Assembly (NCBI RefSeq): GCF_024170285.1
Contig: NZ_JALJXV010000005.1
Span: 1 to 64,000, forward strand
Origin: Natronocella acetinitrilica
GTDB lineage: Bacteria; Pseudomonadota; Gammaproteobacteria; Nitrococcales; Aquisalimonadaceae
DNA length: 64,000 nucleotides
Direction: 5' to 3'
This document shows positions 42,959 to 51,047 of the stretch, one piece after another (position 1 is the stretch's first letter; each line of letters begins with the position of its first letter). Both the position numbers and the translations under genes were made by a program. The notes under the pieces were generated by a model. The model was not told where the DNA came from, searched no databases, and worked only from the letters and a program-made list of their open reading frames with translations.

Positions 42959-43716
42959 ACCGCAAGCTCATGGGTGTCTATCTCCGTCGCACCATTGCAC
43001 TGGTGATCTTCCTGGGCGGCTGGGAGCTGTTGTCACGCAACGGCTTTATCGACCCTTTCTACCTGCCACCCCCTTCCGCAATCTGGGGATGGGTGGCAGG
43101 CCAGTTTGCCACCGGCGCTATCTGGCAGCATATGCAGGCCACTTTCGGTGCAGCCCTGATCGGCCTGGCGCTGGGGATCGTCGCCGGCATCTTCCTCGGT
43201 TTTTCAGCCGCGCTGATGCCGTATCTGGCGGAACTGCTGGAGCCGGTCATGGCCATGCTGAATGCCATACCAAGGGTGATACTTGCGCCGCTGTTCATCA
43301 TCTGGCTCGGCATCGACATGAGTTCCAAGGTGGCCCTGTCGTTCATTCTGGTGGTCGTGCTCACATTCTTCGCGGTATACAACGGCATCAAGGACGTGGA
43401 CCAACGCCTGGTGGAACGGGTGCGCACCCTGGGTGGCGGCCCCCTGGTGCTGGTCCGCGAGGTGTACATTCCGTCGGTGGTGGCCTGGGTCATGGGCAAC
43501 CTCAAGGTCGCCGTGGGCTTTGCGTTCACCGGTGCAGTTGTGGGTGAGTTCGTCGCCTCCAGCCGTGGCCTCGGGTATCTGCTGTCCTACGCACAAAGCA
43601 CTTATAACGCCACCATGACCATGGCGCTGATCTTCCTGATCATGGCGTTCGTGATGATCCTGTTCACCCTTGCCGGTGCGCTGGAGCGCCATCTGTTGCG
43701 CTGGAAGTACCAGTGA
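42955..43716 (+). CDS. ABC transporter permease (NitT/TauT type)
   Basis: A 253-residue inner-membrane permease with about six hydrophobic segments. The N-terminus shows LVIFLGGWELLSRNGFIDPFYLPPPSAIW, typical of SsuC/TauC-like permeases; the coupling loop resembles VERVRTLGGGPLVLVREVYIPS. GTG 42955 overlaps the ATPase stop (GTGA). Its stop in turn overlaps the next gene. Confidence 0.94.
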   Translation: MNRKLMGVYLRRTIALVIFLGGWELLSRNGFIDPFYLPPPSAIWGWVAGQFATGAIWQHMQATFGAALIGLALGIVAGIFLGFSAALMPYLAELLEPVMAMLNAIPRVILAPLFIIWLGIDMSSKVALSFILVVVLTFFAVYNGIKDVDQRLVERVRTLGGGPLVLVREVYIPSVVAWVMGNLKVAVGFAFTGAVVGEFVASSRGLGYLLSYAQSTYNATMTMALIFLIMAFVMILFTLAGALERHLLRWKYQ

Positions 43717-44153
43717 ACACCACCACAGGCAGCCCGATGCACTGCTGCGGCGTCGCCATCAAGCCGACAAGTGTCTCGGCCTGTTTCGAGCGCGGGCGAA
43801 GCCGTATGCGCCAACCGCTACCGGGGATACCGGGTGAGACGGTAAACGATCACCGCGGCTTGCAAGCGGCCTTTGCCGTACGGGTGGTCGATAATCGTAT
43901 CCTGGAGATCGGCTTCCGGGCCACAACCTGCATCACCCTGATCGCCTATTGCGAGCGCCTGCGCGAACTGATCCAAGGCAGCCTGCTGGAGGATGCCCGG
44001 CGGCTGGATTCGACAGACCTGATCAATGCACTGCCGGGCGTCCCCGCCTACCGGCAGAACACTGCGGTGCTGGCGCTGTTCGCGCTGCGTGCCGCGCTGC
44101 TGAGCGCAGAAGGCTCGGCCACCCCCACCGATAACGCAGGAGCAACCGCGTGA
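43713..44153 (+). CDS. NifU/IscU-like scaffold-type protein with N-terminal HCCG motif
   Basis: A 146-residue protein. The segment FAVRVVDNRILEIGFRATTCITLIAYCERLRELIQG resembles the second-Cys region of NifU/IscU scaffolds, but the third conserved Cys is replaced (PAYRQNTAVLALFALRAAL). The first 15 residues contain MHCCGV, matching the HCCGG found in the binding protein of the same operon, so it may handle a metal or sulfur species rather than a standard Fe-S cluster. It overlaps the permease stop and the DsrE-like start by 4 bp each (GTGA). Confidence 0.6.
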   Translation: MNTTTGSPMHCCGVAIKPTSVSACFERGRSRMRQPLPGIPGETVNDHRGLQAAFAVRVVDNRILEIGFRATTCITLIAYCERLRELIQGSLLEDARRLDSTDLINALPGVPAYRQNTAVLALFALRAALLSAEGSATPTDNAGATA

Positions 44154-44488
44154 AAGTCGCCTACATTTTCGCCACTCAACGCCATAACGTGTCCTATGTA
44201 CTCGCCAAGATGATCCTGCCGCAGCTCGAGGAGGATCGCCACGGCGTCGAGGTGGTGGGCATGTTCTTCTTCGAAGACAACAACTACGTACTGGTAGACG
44301 GAAACCCCATCGGCCAGAGACTGGTGGATGTGGCACGCAATAAAGGTATCGCGCTGATGGGCTGCGACCAGTGCTGCTACGAGCGGGAGATCGCGGATCA
44401 GCTGTTTGACGGTGTACCCATCGGCTGCTTCCCGGACCTGTACGGAGCGCTGGCGGGGAACATGCCGGATCAGATCATCACTCTGTGA
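44150..44488 (+). CDS. DsrE-family protein with Cys-x-x-Cys-Cys motif
   Basis: A 112-residue small protein of DsrE/YchN-like fold: MKVAYIFATQRHNVSYVLAKMILPQLEEDRHGVEVVGMFFF, then a segment ALMGCDQCCYERE with three Cys at the position expected for the reactive site of sulfur relay proteins. The start is GTG 44150 inside the preceding stop. It is the last gene of the HCCG-linked ABC operon. A DsrE-like protein next to an ABC importer recalls the clostridial organometal (sao) gene sets, from memory only. Confidence 0.78.
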   Translation: MKVAYIFATQRHNVSYVLAKMILPQLEEDRHGVEVVGMFFFEDNNYVLVDGNPIGQRLVDVARNKGIALMGCDQCCYEREIADQLFDGVPIGCFPDLYGALAGNMPDQIITL

Positions 44489-44508
44489 CCAGCGGGCGGA
44501 ATTAAATG

Positions 44509-44546
44509 TTGCACTGCGCAAAACAGAATGTTATGTTGCGTTGCAA
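44509..44546 (+). promoter_or_regulatory. Phasin promoter with two TTGC-N-GCAA operators (PhaR-like)
   Basis: A -35 TTGCAC (44509-44514) and -10 TATGTT (44532-44537) are 17 bp apart. The -35 lies in TTGC-N5-GCAA (44509-44521), and the -10 overlaps TTGC-N3-GCAA (44536-44546). TTGC-N3-4-GCAA is the kind of site bound by the PHA-responsive repressor PhaR at phasin genes, so repression until PHA granules form is plausible. Confidence 0.6.
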
Positions 44547-44596
44547 CAGAGCATAAAGGCTCTGATCCCCAGCAGACAGACATAGAGGTTCTAGCC

Positions 44597-44956
44597 ATGT
44601 ACGACGCAATGTTCAAGAATTTCGGCGCTGATTTCCAGACCGCCTTCGTTCCGATGCAGAAGTTCAACGCGCTGGTGATTGACCAGCTCGCCAAGGTTGC
44701 CGAATTCCAGCTGGCCGCCGCCAAGACCTACTCCGAAATGGGCGTTGAGCAGCTCCGCGCTGTCGCCGGCATCCAGGATGCCAAGAGCCTGCAGGCGTTC
44801 GTCGAGAGCCAGAACAAGGTTGCCAAGACCCTCAGCGAGAAGCTGAACCAGGACGTCAACACTCTGGCCGGACTGGGCAAGGACTTCACCGCCGAATTGC
44901 AGAAGCTGGCGCAGGAAAACGTTTCCGCCGCCAACAAGGCTGCCAAGGCAGCCTGA
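44597..44956 (+). CDS. phaP: Phasin (PHA granule-associated protein)
   Basis: A 119-residue amphipathic helical protein of the phasin family (PF09361 type): MYDAMFKNFGADFQTAFVPMQKFNALVIDQLAKVAEFQLAAAKTYSEMGVEQLRA, then a Gln/Lys-rich second helix ending in KAAKAA. Phasins coat polyhydroxyalkanoate granules and control their size. ATG 44597 follows AGAGGTT. A strong promoter with PhaR-like operators lies just upstream, and a terminator follows at 44998. It would store the 3-hydroxybutyryl-CoA made by the hcm pathway. Confidence 0.9.
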   Translation: MYDAMFKNFGADFQTAFVPMQKFNALVIDQLAKVAEFQLAAAKTYSEMGVEQLRAVAGIQDAKSLQAFVESQNKVAKTLSEKLNQDVNTLAGLGKDFTAELQKLAQENVSAANKAAKAA

Positions 44957-44997
44957 GCTTCACAGCGGCCCTGAAGCCGCTGCCGACGCTACCCAAG

Positions 44998-45026
44998 AAC
45001 CCGGCATCATATTGATGCCGGGTTTT
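44998..45026 (+). terminator. Rho-independent terminator after the first phasin gene
   Basis: AACCCGGCATCA (44998-45009) pairs with TGATGCCGGGTT (45013-45024) over a three-base loop and is followed by T residues. Confidence 0.8.
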
Positions 45027-45130
45027 CGCCGTTGCTGCAAACTTGTGACGCAGGACACTGGCAGTAGCCCTTGCGGCAGGATATGCTGACTTGGGGATGA
45101 AGCCCCTGCCGGTACCTTGAGGTCACCACT

Positions 45131-45451
45131 ATGATGCATGTGTTCCTTGCTCAGGTAGAGCACGCACTGACGGCGATGAGTCGCAGTCAGATCAACCTGA
45201 GCCGGATGTACATGGAGCACGTCACCAGGGTCGGTAGTCTGCAACTCGAAGCATTCAGGCACTGTTTTCAGATGGGCGTTGACCAGGTCCAGGGCATGCA
45301 GGCATTCACCTTGCAGGCCGATTTCAGCACAAGACCCGCCCTTCTACCGGTGTTCGCCACCGCCAGCCACGTGGCGCAGCCAAGCGGCGACATGGGGAAC
45401 ATCATCGATTTTGCAGACGCTGCGCGGCGCGCCGAAAGCCGTCTAGGCTGA
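45131..45451 (+). CDS. Small phasin-like protein
   Basis: A 106-residue protein, MMHVFLAQVEHALTAMSRSQINLSRMYMEHVTRVGSLQLEAFRHCFQMGVDQVQGM, helical with the same heptad-like pattern of small residues as phasins, then a tail with DMGNIIDFADAARRAESRLG. The ATG has GAGGT about 8 bases upstream. It follows the phasin gene after a terminator and is probably a second granule-associated protein, though the family match is weaker. Confidence 0.6.
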   Translation: MMHVFLAQVEHALTAMSRSQINLSRMYMEHVTRVGSLQLEAFRHCFQMGVDQVQGMQAFTLQADFSTRPALLPVFATASHVAQPSGDMGNIIDFADAARRAESRLG

Positions 45452-45521
45452 GGCACCGTTCACCCCAGGGCGGCAGTGACGCTGCCCGGCGGGTCTTCCC
45501 CAGCAACCGCAGCACCCGTCG

Positions 45522-46094
45522 CTAGGATTCTTCGCGATTCTTCCCCGGCACCCAGAGCACGTCGCCGGCGGCATCCTTGTTCACCCATCTGGCCGCGACG
45601 AACAGGTAATCCGACAGCCGATTCATGTACTGCAGCGTGAGAGGATTGATGGATTCCTCCTCCGCCAGGGCAGAGATATCCCGCTCGGCGCGCCTTGCCA
45701 CCGTTCGTCCCAGGTGCAGATAAGCCGCCGCCGACGTTCCTCCTGGCAGAACGAAGGATCGCAATGTTGGCAGATCCTGGTTCATCCGGTCGATGCAGGA
45801 CTCCAGCCACTGGATCTGCGCCTCGCCTATGCGCAGAGGCGGATACGGTGGATCCTCGATTTCAGGCGTGCACAGATCAGCACCCAGATCGAACAGATCG
45901 TTCTGCACACGGGCAAGTTCGCGATCGAGTTCACCGGTGACATGCAAGCGCACCAGACCGACCACTGCATTGGCCTCATCCACCGCGCCATAGGCGCTGA
46001 CTCGCGGGCCATGCTTGGCAACACGCGTTCCATCACCCAGCCCGGTGGTCCCCTTGTCGCCCGTGCGGGTGTAGATCTTGGTCAGCTTTACCAT
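45522..46094 (-). CDS. Cob(I)yrinic acid a,c-diamide adenosyltransferase (PduO type)
   Basis: A 190-residue PduO-type enzyme that adds the 5'-deoxyadenosyl group to cobalamin to make coenzyme B12. The N-terminal ATP-binding motif is KIYTRTGDKGTTGLGDGTRVAKHGPRVSAYGAVDEANA; conserved helices FDLGADLCTPE and LPGGTSAAAYLHLGRTVARRAER follow. Its presence 7 kb from hcmAB and meaH supplies the cofactor the mutase needs. It lies 2 bp from a DUF1289 gene, with which it forms a unit. Confidence 0.93.
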   Translation of the reverse strand: MVKLTKIYTRTGDKGTTGLGDGTRVAKHGPRVSAYGAVDEANAVVGLVRLHVTGELDRELARVQNDLFDLGADLCTPEIEDPPYPPLRIGEAQIQWLESCIDRMNQDLPTLRSFVLPGGTSAAAYLHLGRTVARRAERDISALAEEESINPLTLQYMNRLSDYLFVAARWVNKDAAGDVLWVPGKNREES

Positions 46095-46096
46095 GG

Positions 46097-46303
46097 TCAG
46101 GCGCTCCGATCGGTGTGAGTCGGCCGGCGGCCGCCATTCATCCGACCAGGCAATTCGGCCATGACCTGGCGGCGCTGATCGACGGGCATCGTGGACCAGC
46201 CGGCAATTTCATTCAGTGTACGGCCGCAACCGGTGCAGTGGCGGCGATCATCGTCCATGCGGCAGATGCCGATGCACGGTGACAGAGGATAGGCGTCGGT
46301 CAT
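46097..46303 (-). CDS. DUF1289 family cysteine-rich protein
   Basis: A 68-residue protein with the DUF1289 signature SPCIGICRMDDDRRHCTGCGRTLNEIAGW, four cysteines that may hold a metal or Fe-S centre. ATG 46303 (MTDAYPLSPC) is used; longer forms are unsupported. The role is unknown. It is upstream of the adenosyltransferase gene by 2 bp on the same strand. Confidence 0.88.
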   Translation of the reverse strand: MTDAYPLSPCIGICRMDDDRRHCTGCGRTLNEIAGWSTMPVDQRRQVMAELPGRMNGGRRPTHTDRSA

Positions 46304-46411
46304 GATGACTCCCGGCTGCGCGGCGCCAGCGCGGCTACCGCCGAATTCAGGCAAGCATTGTCGCGAGCCATCGGCAGAATGGCAAGGCGGTGTGAATACT
46401 TCAGCGCTTCC

Positions 46412-48382
46412 CTAGTCGTTGTCGCGCAGCGCGATATCGAGTTCGGCGGCAATACCGGGCATGGTTTGCATCACCGCCGCCAGACTGCGGGCCTCACCCC
46501 GCAACTGCCAATCGAACACCGCACGGAAAGCGAGCAGGCTTTTCACGTAATCCCGGGTTTCGCCGAAAGTGATGTTTTCGATCCACACCGCCGCAGGCAA
46601 TCCGGCATTGTCGGTTTTCCAGCCTTCAGTGCGGTTGGGGCCCGCGTTGTACGCCGCACCGGCAAGAATCATGTTGCCTTCGAAGCGGGTGAGCATTTCC
46701 GCCAGGTACAGGTTCCCAAGCCGTAGATTCTGCGCGGGCGAACGGAGATCATCCGTGGAGGGCGCACCCATGCCGTGCCGTCGCGCCACTTCGCGACCGG
46801 TTGCCGGCATGACCTGCATCAGGCCAAGGGCACCGACCCGGGAACGGGCATCGGGGTTGAAGGCGCTTTCCTTGCGAATCAGGGCGAAGACCAGCGCCGG
46901 GTCGACACCGGCATGCCGGGCGCCGTCTTCGATGGCATTGCGATAAGCAAGCGGGAAGCGCAACTCGAGATCATCGTGTTGGCCGCCGCGATTGGCGGCG
47001 TCCACGGAGCGATCGTACCAGCCCCAGTCACGGGCGAGATGCGCGGCACCAGTCCATGTCTCAGCGTCGGCCCCGGCAAGGGCAGCATGCCATTCACGGC
47101 GAGCTTCCGTCGCGTAACCCAGTAGCAGCCACTCCCGCGCCCGCACGACTCCCGGCTTCTGCTGAACCGCAGCAATGACGGCGGCATCCCTGGCTGCGGG
47201 GCGATGATTCATCGCATACGGTCGACCCAGTGAATCGGCGGCGAGAAAGCCGTAGTAGTGCCGCTCCGTCGACAGGGTGTCCAGCAGCACCTCGGCCTCG
47301 GCCACCTGCCCGACTTCCAGCAAGGCATGCCCGAGCCAGTAGCGCCACTCCGATTGACCACGTTGCTCTTCATCCATGACCTCGATGGCCTGGATGACTT
47401 CCGGCCAGTCTTGCCGCCCAACCTTGATCCGTGCAGTCCACTCCAGCACCGACGCATCCCGGGCACCAGACGGCAGGGACTCGAGCAGTTCCCGGCTCTC
47501 GGGAGTTCTGGAGTAGGCCGCGCGCAGGGCGATCTGCCGCTGGACGGCTACCGCATCATCAGCGGTAATCCTGCCATCGGCGGTGTAGCGATCAAGCAAT
47601 CGGCGGGCGGCATCACGGTCGGATCGGGCGAGTCGGTTGAACGCATCCATGACGATGCTGCGACCGCGCTCGGTCGACCCTTCCAGCTGGTCATTGCGCA
47701 GCGCCCGTGCCGGGTTGGCAGCAACTTCCAGCCACTGGTCCAGGGCCAGCTGCTGGTCACGCCCCAGACGTGGTCGCAGCGCACGGGCGAGGCCGGTATT
47801 GCCGGCAAGCATGCTTTGCTCGATGCGCTGCCAACGCCGTTCGGCGCTCAGGGCACCACGGTCGTAGAGTTCGGCGAAAACCGGATCACAGGCATTGGGC
47901 TGAGAGTGGCCAACCGTCCACAGTTCACGAGCGCTCTGCAACCAGGTGTCGTCGATGCCACCGCCGGCGTTTCGCTCGGCACGCAGACGATAGCAGGCCA
48001 GCGCGGCTCCACCGCGACCATGGTCAAATTCGAGGAAGGTGGTCCACTCGCCTCGACGACCCAGGCTTGAGAGCCAGCGGTTATGCAACAAGCCACTGAC
48101 CGGAAGCCCCTCATGGTCATCGAGAAAGCGGCGAACCTCCCGCGGTTCCGCCCGATTGATCCGGTTGTGCAAGTCGCGATAGGCAAGATAGGGGGTCAGC
48201 GGGTAGCCTGCCAGGGCGCGTTGCTCAGCCGCCAGGTCGATGGAGCGGCCGGCCTCCAGGCGTTCATAGGCAGCAAGGAAGCGCTGGCGCTGTTCGTCGT
48301 TGCCGTCTGCCGCGAGCGTGGAAATGGCACCCCCGAAAAAAAGCAGACCTGCGGACAGGACGGTCAGGATGCAACGGCGCAT
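46412..48382 (-). CDS. slt: Soluble lytic murein transglycosylase
   Basis: A 656-residue periplasmic enzyme that cleaves peptidoglycan glycan strands with 1,6-anhydro products. Signal peptide MRRCILTVLSAGLLFFGGAISTLAA. A long helical superhelix (U and L domains, about 30-450) is followed by the SLT catalytic domain with FALIRKESAFNPDARSRVGALGLMQVMPATG, whose Glu is catalytic, then AYNAGPNRTEGW. ATG 48382 is used; upstream frame sequence is not part of the protein. Confidence 0.94.
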   Translation of the reverse strand: MRRCILTVLSAGLLFFGGAISTLAADGNDEQRQRFLAAYERLEAGRSIDLAAEQRALAGYPLTPYLAYRDLHNRINRAEPREVRRFLDDHEGLPVSGLLHNRWLSSLGRRGEWTTFLEFDHGRGGAALACYRLRAERNAGGGIDDTWLQSARELWTVGHSQPNACDPVFAELYDRGALSAERRWQRIEQSMLAGNTGLARALRPRLGRDQQLALDQWLEVAANPARALRNDQLEGSTERGRSIVMDAFNRLARSDRDAARRLLDRYTADGRITADDAVAVQRQIALRAAYSRTPESRELLESLPSGARDASVLEWTARIKVGRQDWPEVIQAIEVMDEEQRGQSEWRYWLGHALLEVGQVAEAEVLLDTLSTERHYYGFLAADSLGRPYAMNHRPAARDAAVIAAVQQKPGVVRAREWLLLGYATEARREWHAALAGADAETWTGAAHLARDWGWYDRSVDAANRGGQHDDLELRFPLAYRNAIEDGARHAGVDPALVFALIRKESAFNPDARSRVGALGLMQVMPATGREVARRHGMGAPSTDDLRSPAQNLRLGNLYLAEMLTRFEGNMILAGAAYNAGPNRTEGWKTDNAGLPAAVWIENITFGETRDYVKSLLAFRAVFDWQLRGEARSLAAVMQTMPGIAAELDIALRDND

Positions 48383-48577
48383 ACGGCGGCTCTCCGCTAT
48401 TGAATTCGATGCGGCCGGCGACGTCCTTGCAAGCGTCTCGCGGCACCCGGCCGAGCAACAAGCCATGCTGCTCACACCTGGCCTTAGCATGCACGCAAAA
48501 GTTACTGAAAAAAAGAGGAAGAGTTCGCATTTGGCGACGCGGTTTTCTCGCCGTCATGAGTTTGCTGTCGCCGTGGA

Positions 48578-49114
48578 TCAGTCTCCCGGCCCACTGTAAT
48601 CCGGAAGCGCCAGCAACGCCCGATGGTGGGCGTCACGGCGACGATTCGGATCCTCGATCACGTGCGTGCTTTGGATCTGTTGCAGGTAATGAGGCGGGAA
48701 GTCATGTCGACGCGCACCGTGCAGGACGATGTCGCGATACCAGCGGAACGGCCGCACCGAATCATCAATGGTGTTCGGCATCGCCACATAACAGAACACC
48801 GGCTCGACACTGTCGCCAAGCTCCACGGTCAGGTGTTGCAAGCGGTATCCGACATCCAGATCCTCGGCCCGATCAAGGGCGGGCCGCTCATGGACGCGCA
48901 GATCAAACACCACCCCGTACACCTGGTCACTGGCATTCACGGCCTCGACGATGTTGCACTTGGCCGAACCGTCACCCGTGCTTCGCTGGTTGAAGCGCAG
49001 CGCATGCCCCGACAGCGTCGCGACACCGACCCGTCGGCAGGACGGGGTACGCTCACGAAGCCGCGCCGGCAACATGTTGGAGCCATAGGCAAAGTAGCGA
49101 ATCCACTCGGACAC
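48578..49114 (-). CDS. Gamma-glutamylcyclotransferase-like protein
   Basis: A 178-residue protein of the BtrG/GGCT fold. The substrate-binding YFAYGSNM loop lies at residues 7-14, and the acid Glu is in DRAEDLDVGYRL. The fold releases 5-oxoproline from gamma-glutamyl peptides or glutathione; the exact substrate is not clear. It sits 5 bp downstream of alaA on the same strand. A gamma-glutamyltransferase gene is elsewhere in the window, but the two are not linked. Confidence 0.85.
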   Translation of the reverse strand: MSEWIRYFAYGSNMLPARLRERTPSCRRVGVATLSGHALRFNQRSTGDGSAKCNIVEAVNASDQVYGVVFDLRVHERPALDRAEDLDVGYRLQHLTVELGDSVEPVFCYVAMPNTIDDSVRPFRWYRDIVLHGARRHDFPPHYLQQIQSTHVIEDPNRRRDAHHRALLALPDYSGPGD

Positions 49115-49119
49115 CAGGG

Positions 49120-50334
49120 CTACCTGCTGAGCCGGCCGAGAAAGCGCTGCAGGCGATCCATGGCCTCTTCGAGGTCTTCCCGATGGGGCAGGAAGACCAG
49201 TCGCAGATGATCCGGCCGCGGCCAGTTGAAGGCCGTGCCCTCCACCAGCAGCAGATGCTCCTGGCGCAGCAACTCAAGGACCACCTGACGGTCATCGGTG
49301 ATGTGATAGCGATCGGTATCAAGCTTGAGGAACAGATAAAGCGCGCCCTGGGGCTTGACGCAGCTCACCCCTGGAATCTCGTTGACGCGCTGCCAGGCGA
49401 GTTCCCGCTGATCATGCAGGCGACCACCCGCACAGATGAGATCCTGGATACTCTGGTAGCCGCCGATGGCCGTCTGCACCGCATGCTGCGCCGGCACGTT
49501 GGCGCACAGACGCATGGATGCCAGGATATTCAGGCCTTCCACGTAGTCCCGTGCATGTTCCTTGGGCCCGCTCAGGAACATCCAGCCGGAACGGAAGCCT
49601 GCGACCCGGTACACCTTGGAAAGACCGCTGAACGTCACGGTCAGCACGTCATCACTCAGCGCCGCTGCCGACACATGCTGCGCATCGTCATAGAGGATCT
49701 TGTCGTAAATCTCGTCAACGAACAGGATCAACTCATGGCGTCGCGCCAGTTCGATGATCTGCTCCAGGGTTTCGCGGCTGTAGACCGCGCCGGTGGGATT
49801 GTTCGGATTGATCACGACAATACCCCGGGTCCGCGGCGTGATCTTGGCTTCCATGTCGGCCAGGTCCGGCTGCCAGTCCCGGGCCTCATCGCAGAGATAA
49901 TGCACTGGACGCCCGCCGGAGAGCGTCACCGCCGCCGTCCACAGGGGATAGTCCGGCGCCGGTATCAGCATCTCGTCGCCATTGTTCAGCAACGCCTGCA
50001 TGGCCATGACGATGAGTTCGCTGACGCCATTACCGAGAAAGACGTCCTCCACCCCGACATCGCGTATATCGCGCTGCTGACATTGTTGCATCACGGCCTT
50101 TCGTGCGGAGAAGATGCCCTTGGCGTCGGAATAGCCCTGCGCGGTGGGCAGGTTGACCAGCACATCCTTGAGGATTTCATCGGGCGCCTCGAAACCGAAC
50201 GGCGCGGGATTGCCGATATTCAGTTTCATGATCCGATGACCGTCCTCCTCCAGGCGCTTGGCCTCCTGGAGCACGGGTCCGCGGATGTCGTAGCAGACCT
50301 CCGCAAGCTTGTCCGATTTGCTGATGGCACGCAT
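49120..50334 (-). CDS. alaA: Glutamate-pyruvate aminotransferase AlaA
   Basis: A 404-residue PLP-dependent class I aminotransferase that makes alanine from pyruvate and glutamate. Much of the sequence matches the E. coli enzyme as remembered: KLNIGNPAPFGFEAPDEIL, NLPTAQGYSDAKGIFSARKAVMQ, VVINPNNPTGAVYS, SGLSKVYRVAGFRSGW (the PLP-binding Lys) and LLVEGTAFNWPRPDHLR. Start ATG 50334 (MRAISKSDKLAEVCYDIRGP). Upstream, divergent, is a thioesterase gene. Confidence 0.94.
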   Translation of the reverse strand: MRAISKSDKLAEVCYDIRGPVLQEAKRLEEDGHRIMKLNIGNPAPFGFEAPDEILKDVLVNLPTAQGYSDAKGIFSARKAVMQQCQQRDIRDVGVEDVFLGNGVSELIVMAMQALLNNGDEMLIPAPDYPLWTAAVTLSGGRPVHYLCDEARDWQPDLADMEAKITPRTRGIVVINPNNPTGAVYSRETLEQIIELARRHELILFVDEIYDKILYDDAQHVSAAALSDDVLTVTFSGLSKVYRVAGFRSGWMFLSGPKEHARDYVEGLNILASMRLCANVPAQHAVQTAIGGYQSIQDLICAGGRLHDQRELAWQRVNEIPGVSCVKPQGALYLFLKLDTDRYHITDDRQVVLELLRQEHLLLVEGTAFNWPRPDHLRLVFLPHREDLEEAMDRLQRFLGRLSR

Positions 50335-50448
50335 AGCCGGCTTCAATATCACGCAGTGACCAAAGGGCGCTCAGTATAGCGATCTCCGATCGGCCTTGCG
50401 ATGGCCGGAGTCACCATATCCCCTTGAACCCATGGGAGTCCTTCCACC

Positions 50449-50883
50449 GTGAACACCGCAAGCAGGATCACCGCCGCAGAGTATGATCGCCTGGGCCGCG
50501 CCGGCGTCCCGCTGGCCGACCTGCTGGATATTCGCACCGAGTCACTGCGCTACGGCCAGGCACGCCTGCGCCTGCCCTGGAAGGACAACCTGGTAAGGCC
50601 CGGCGGTGTGGTCTCCGGGCCGGCACTGTTCACCCTGGTGGACATGACCATGTACGCCCTGGTGATGAGCGCGGTGGGCGTGCAGGAGATGGCGGTGACC
50701 TCGGACATCAGCATCCGTTACCTGCGCGGCGCCCCGGCCGGTGATGTTCTGGCGGAAGGCCGTCTGCTCAAACTGGGACGTCGGCTGGCAGTCTGCGAAG
50801 TGAACCTGTATTCCGCGGATGACGACCGCGCCGTGGCCCACGCCACCGGCACTTACGTGCTGCCGGCGATAACGGGGGACTGA
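50449..50883 (+). CDS. PaaI-like hotdog-fold thioesterase
   Basis: A 144-residue hotdog-fold protein: RLPWKDNLVRPGGVVSGPALFTLVDMTMYALVMSAVG carries the catalytic Asp/Asn region (VVSGPALFTLVD), then TSDISIRYLRGAPAGDVLAEGRLLKLGRRLAVCEVNLYS. The fold hydrolyses acyl-CoA thioesters; the substrate is unknown. The start is GTG 50449. It is divergent from alaA and is followed by a large palindrome. Confidence 0.88.
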   Translation: MNTASRITAAEYDRLGRAGVPLADLLDIRTESLRYGQARLRLPWKDNLVRPGGVVSGPALFTLVDMTMYALVMSAVGVQEMAVTSDISIRYLRGAPAGDVLAEGRLLKLGRRLAVCEVNLYSADDDRAVAHATGTYVLPAITGD

Positions 50884-50911
50884 CGCGCCTGGAGCTACCA
50901 CGCGGGATAGC

Positions 50912-51020
50912 CATGGGTTGGCGGCGGGGCTGTCAGGGACCGTATGCGGCATGGACGCCGCATACGAGCTACAGGGACGTATTTACCGCGTGTCCCTGAC
51001 AGCCCTGCCGCCAACCCATG
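50912..51020. repeat. 109-bp nested palindrome between convergent genes
   Basis: CATGGGTTGGCGGCGGGGCT... at 50912-50940 (29 bases) is matched at 50992-51020 by its reverse complement with one base different. Inside lies a second hairpin, CGTATGCGGC (50941-50950) with GCCGCATACG (50957-50966). No ORF fills the unit. It looks like a mobile or repeated intergenic element that can form a cruciform, and probably ends both flanking transcripts. Confidence 0.85.
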
Positions 51021-51047
51021 CCCCCAAGCTCTCCAGGCTCTCCAACC

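Noticed and set aside
41097-44488. Selenoprotein genes with in-frame TGA in the HCCG operon
   Set aside because: The Cys pairs are encoded by TGC TGC and no in-frame TGA lies within the genes, so no selenocysteine is indicated.
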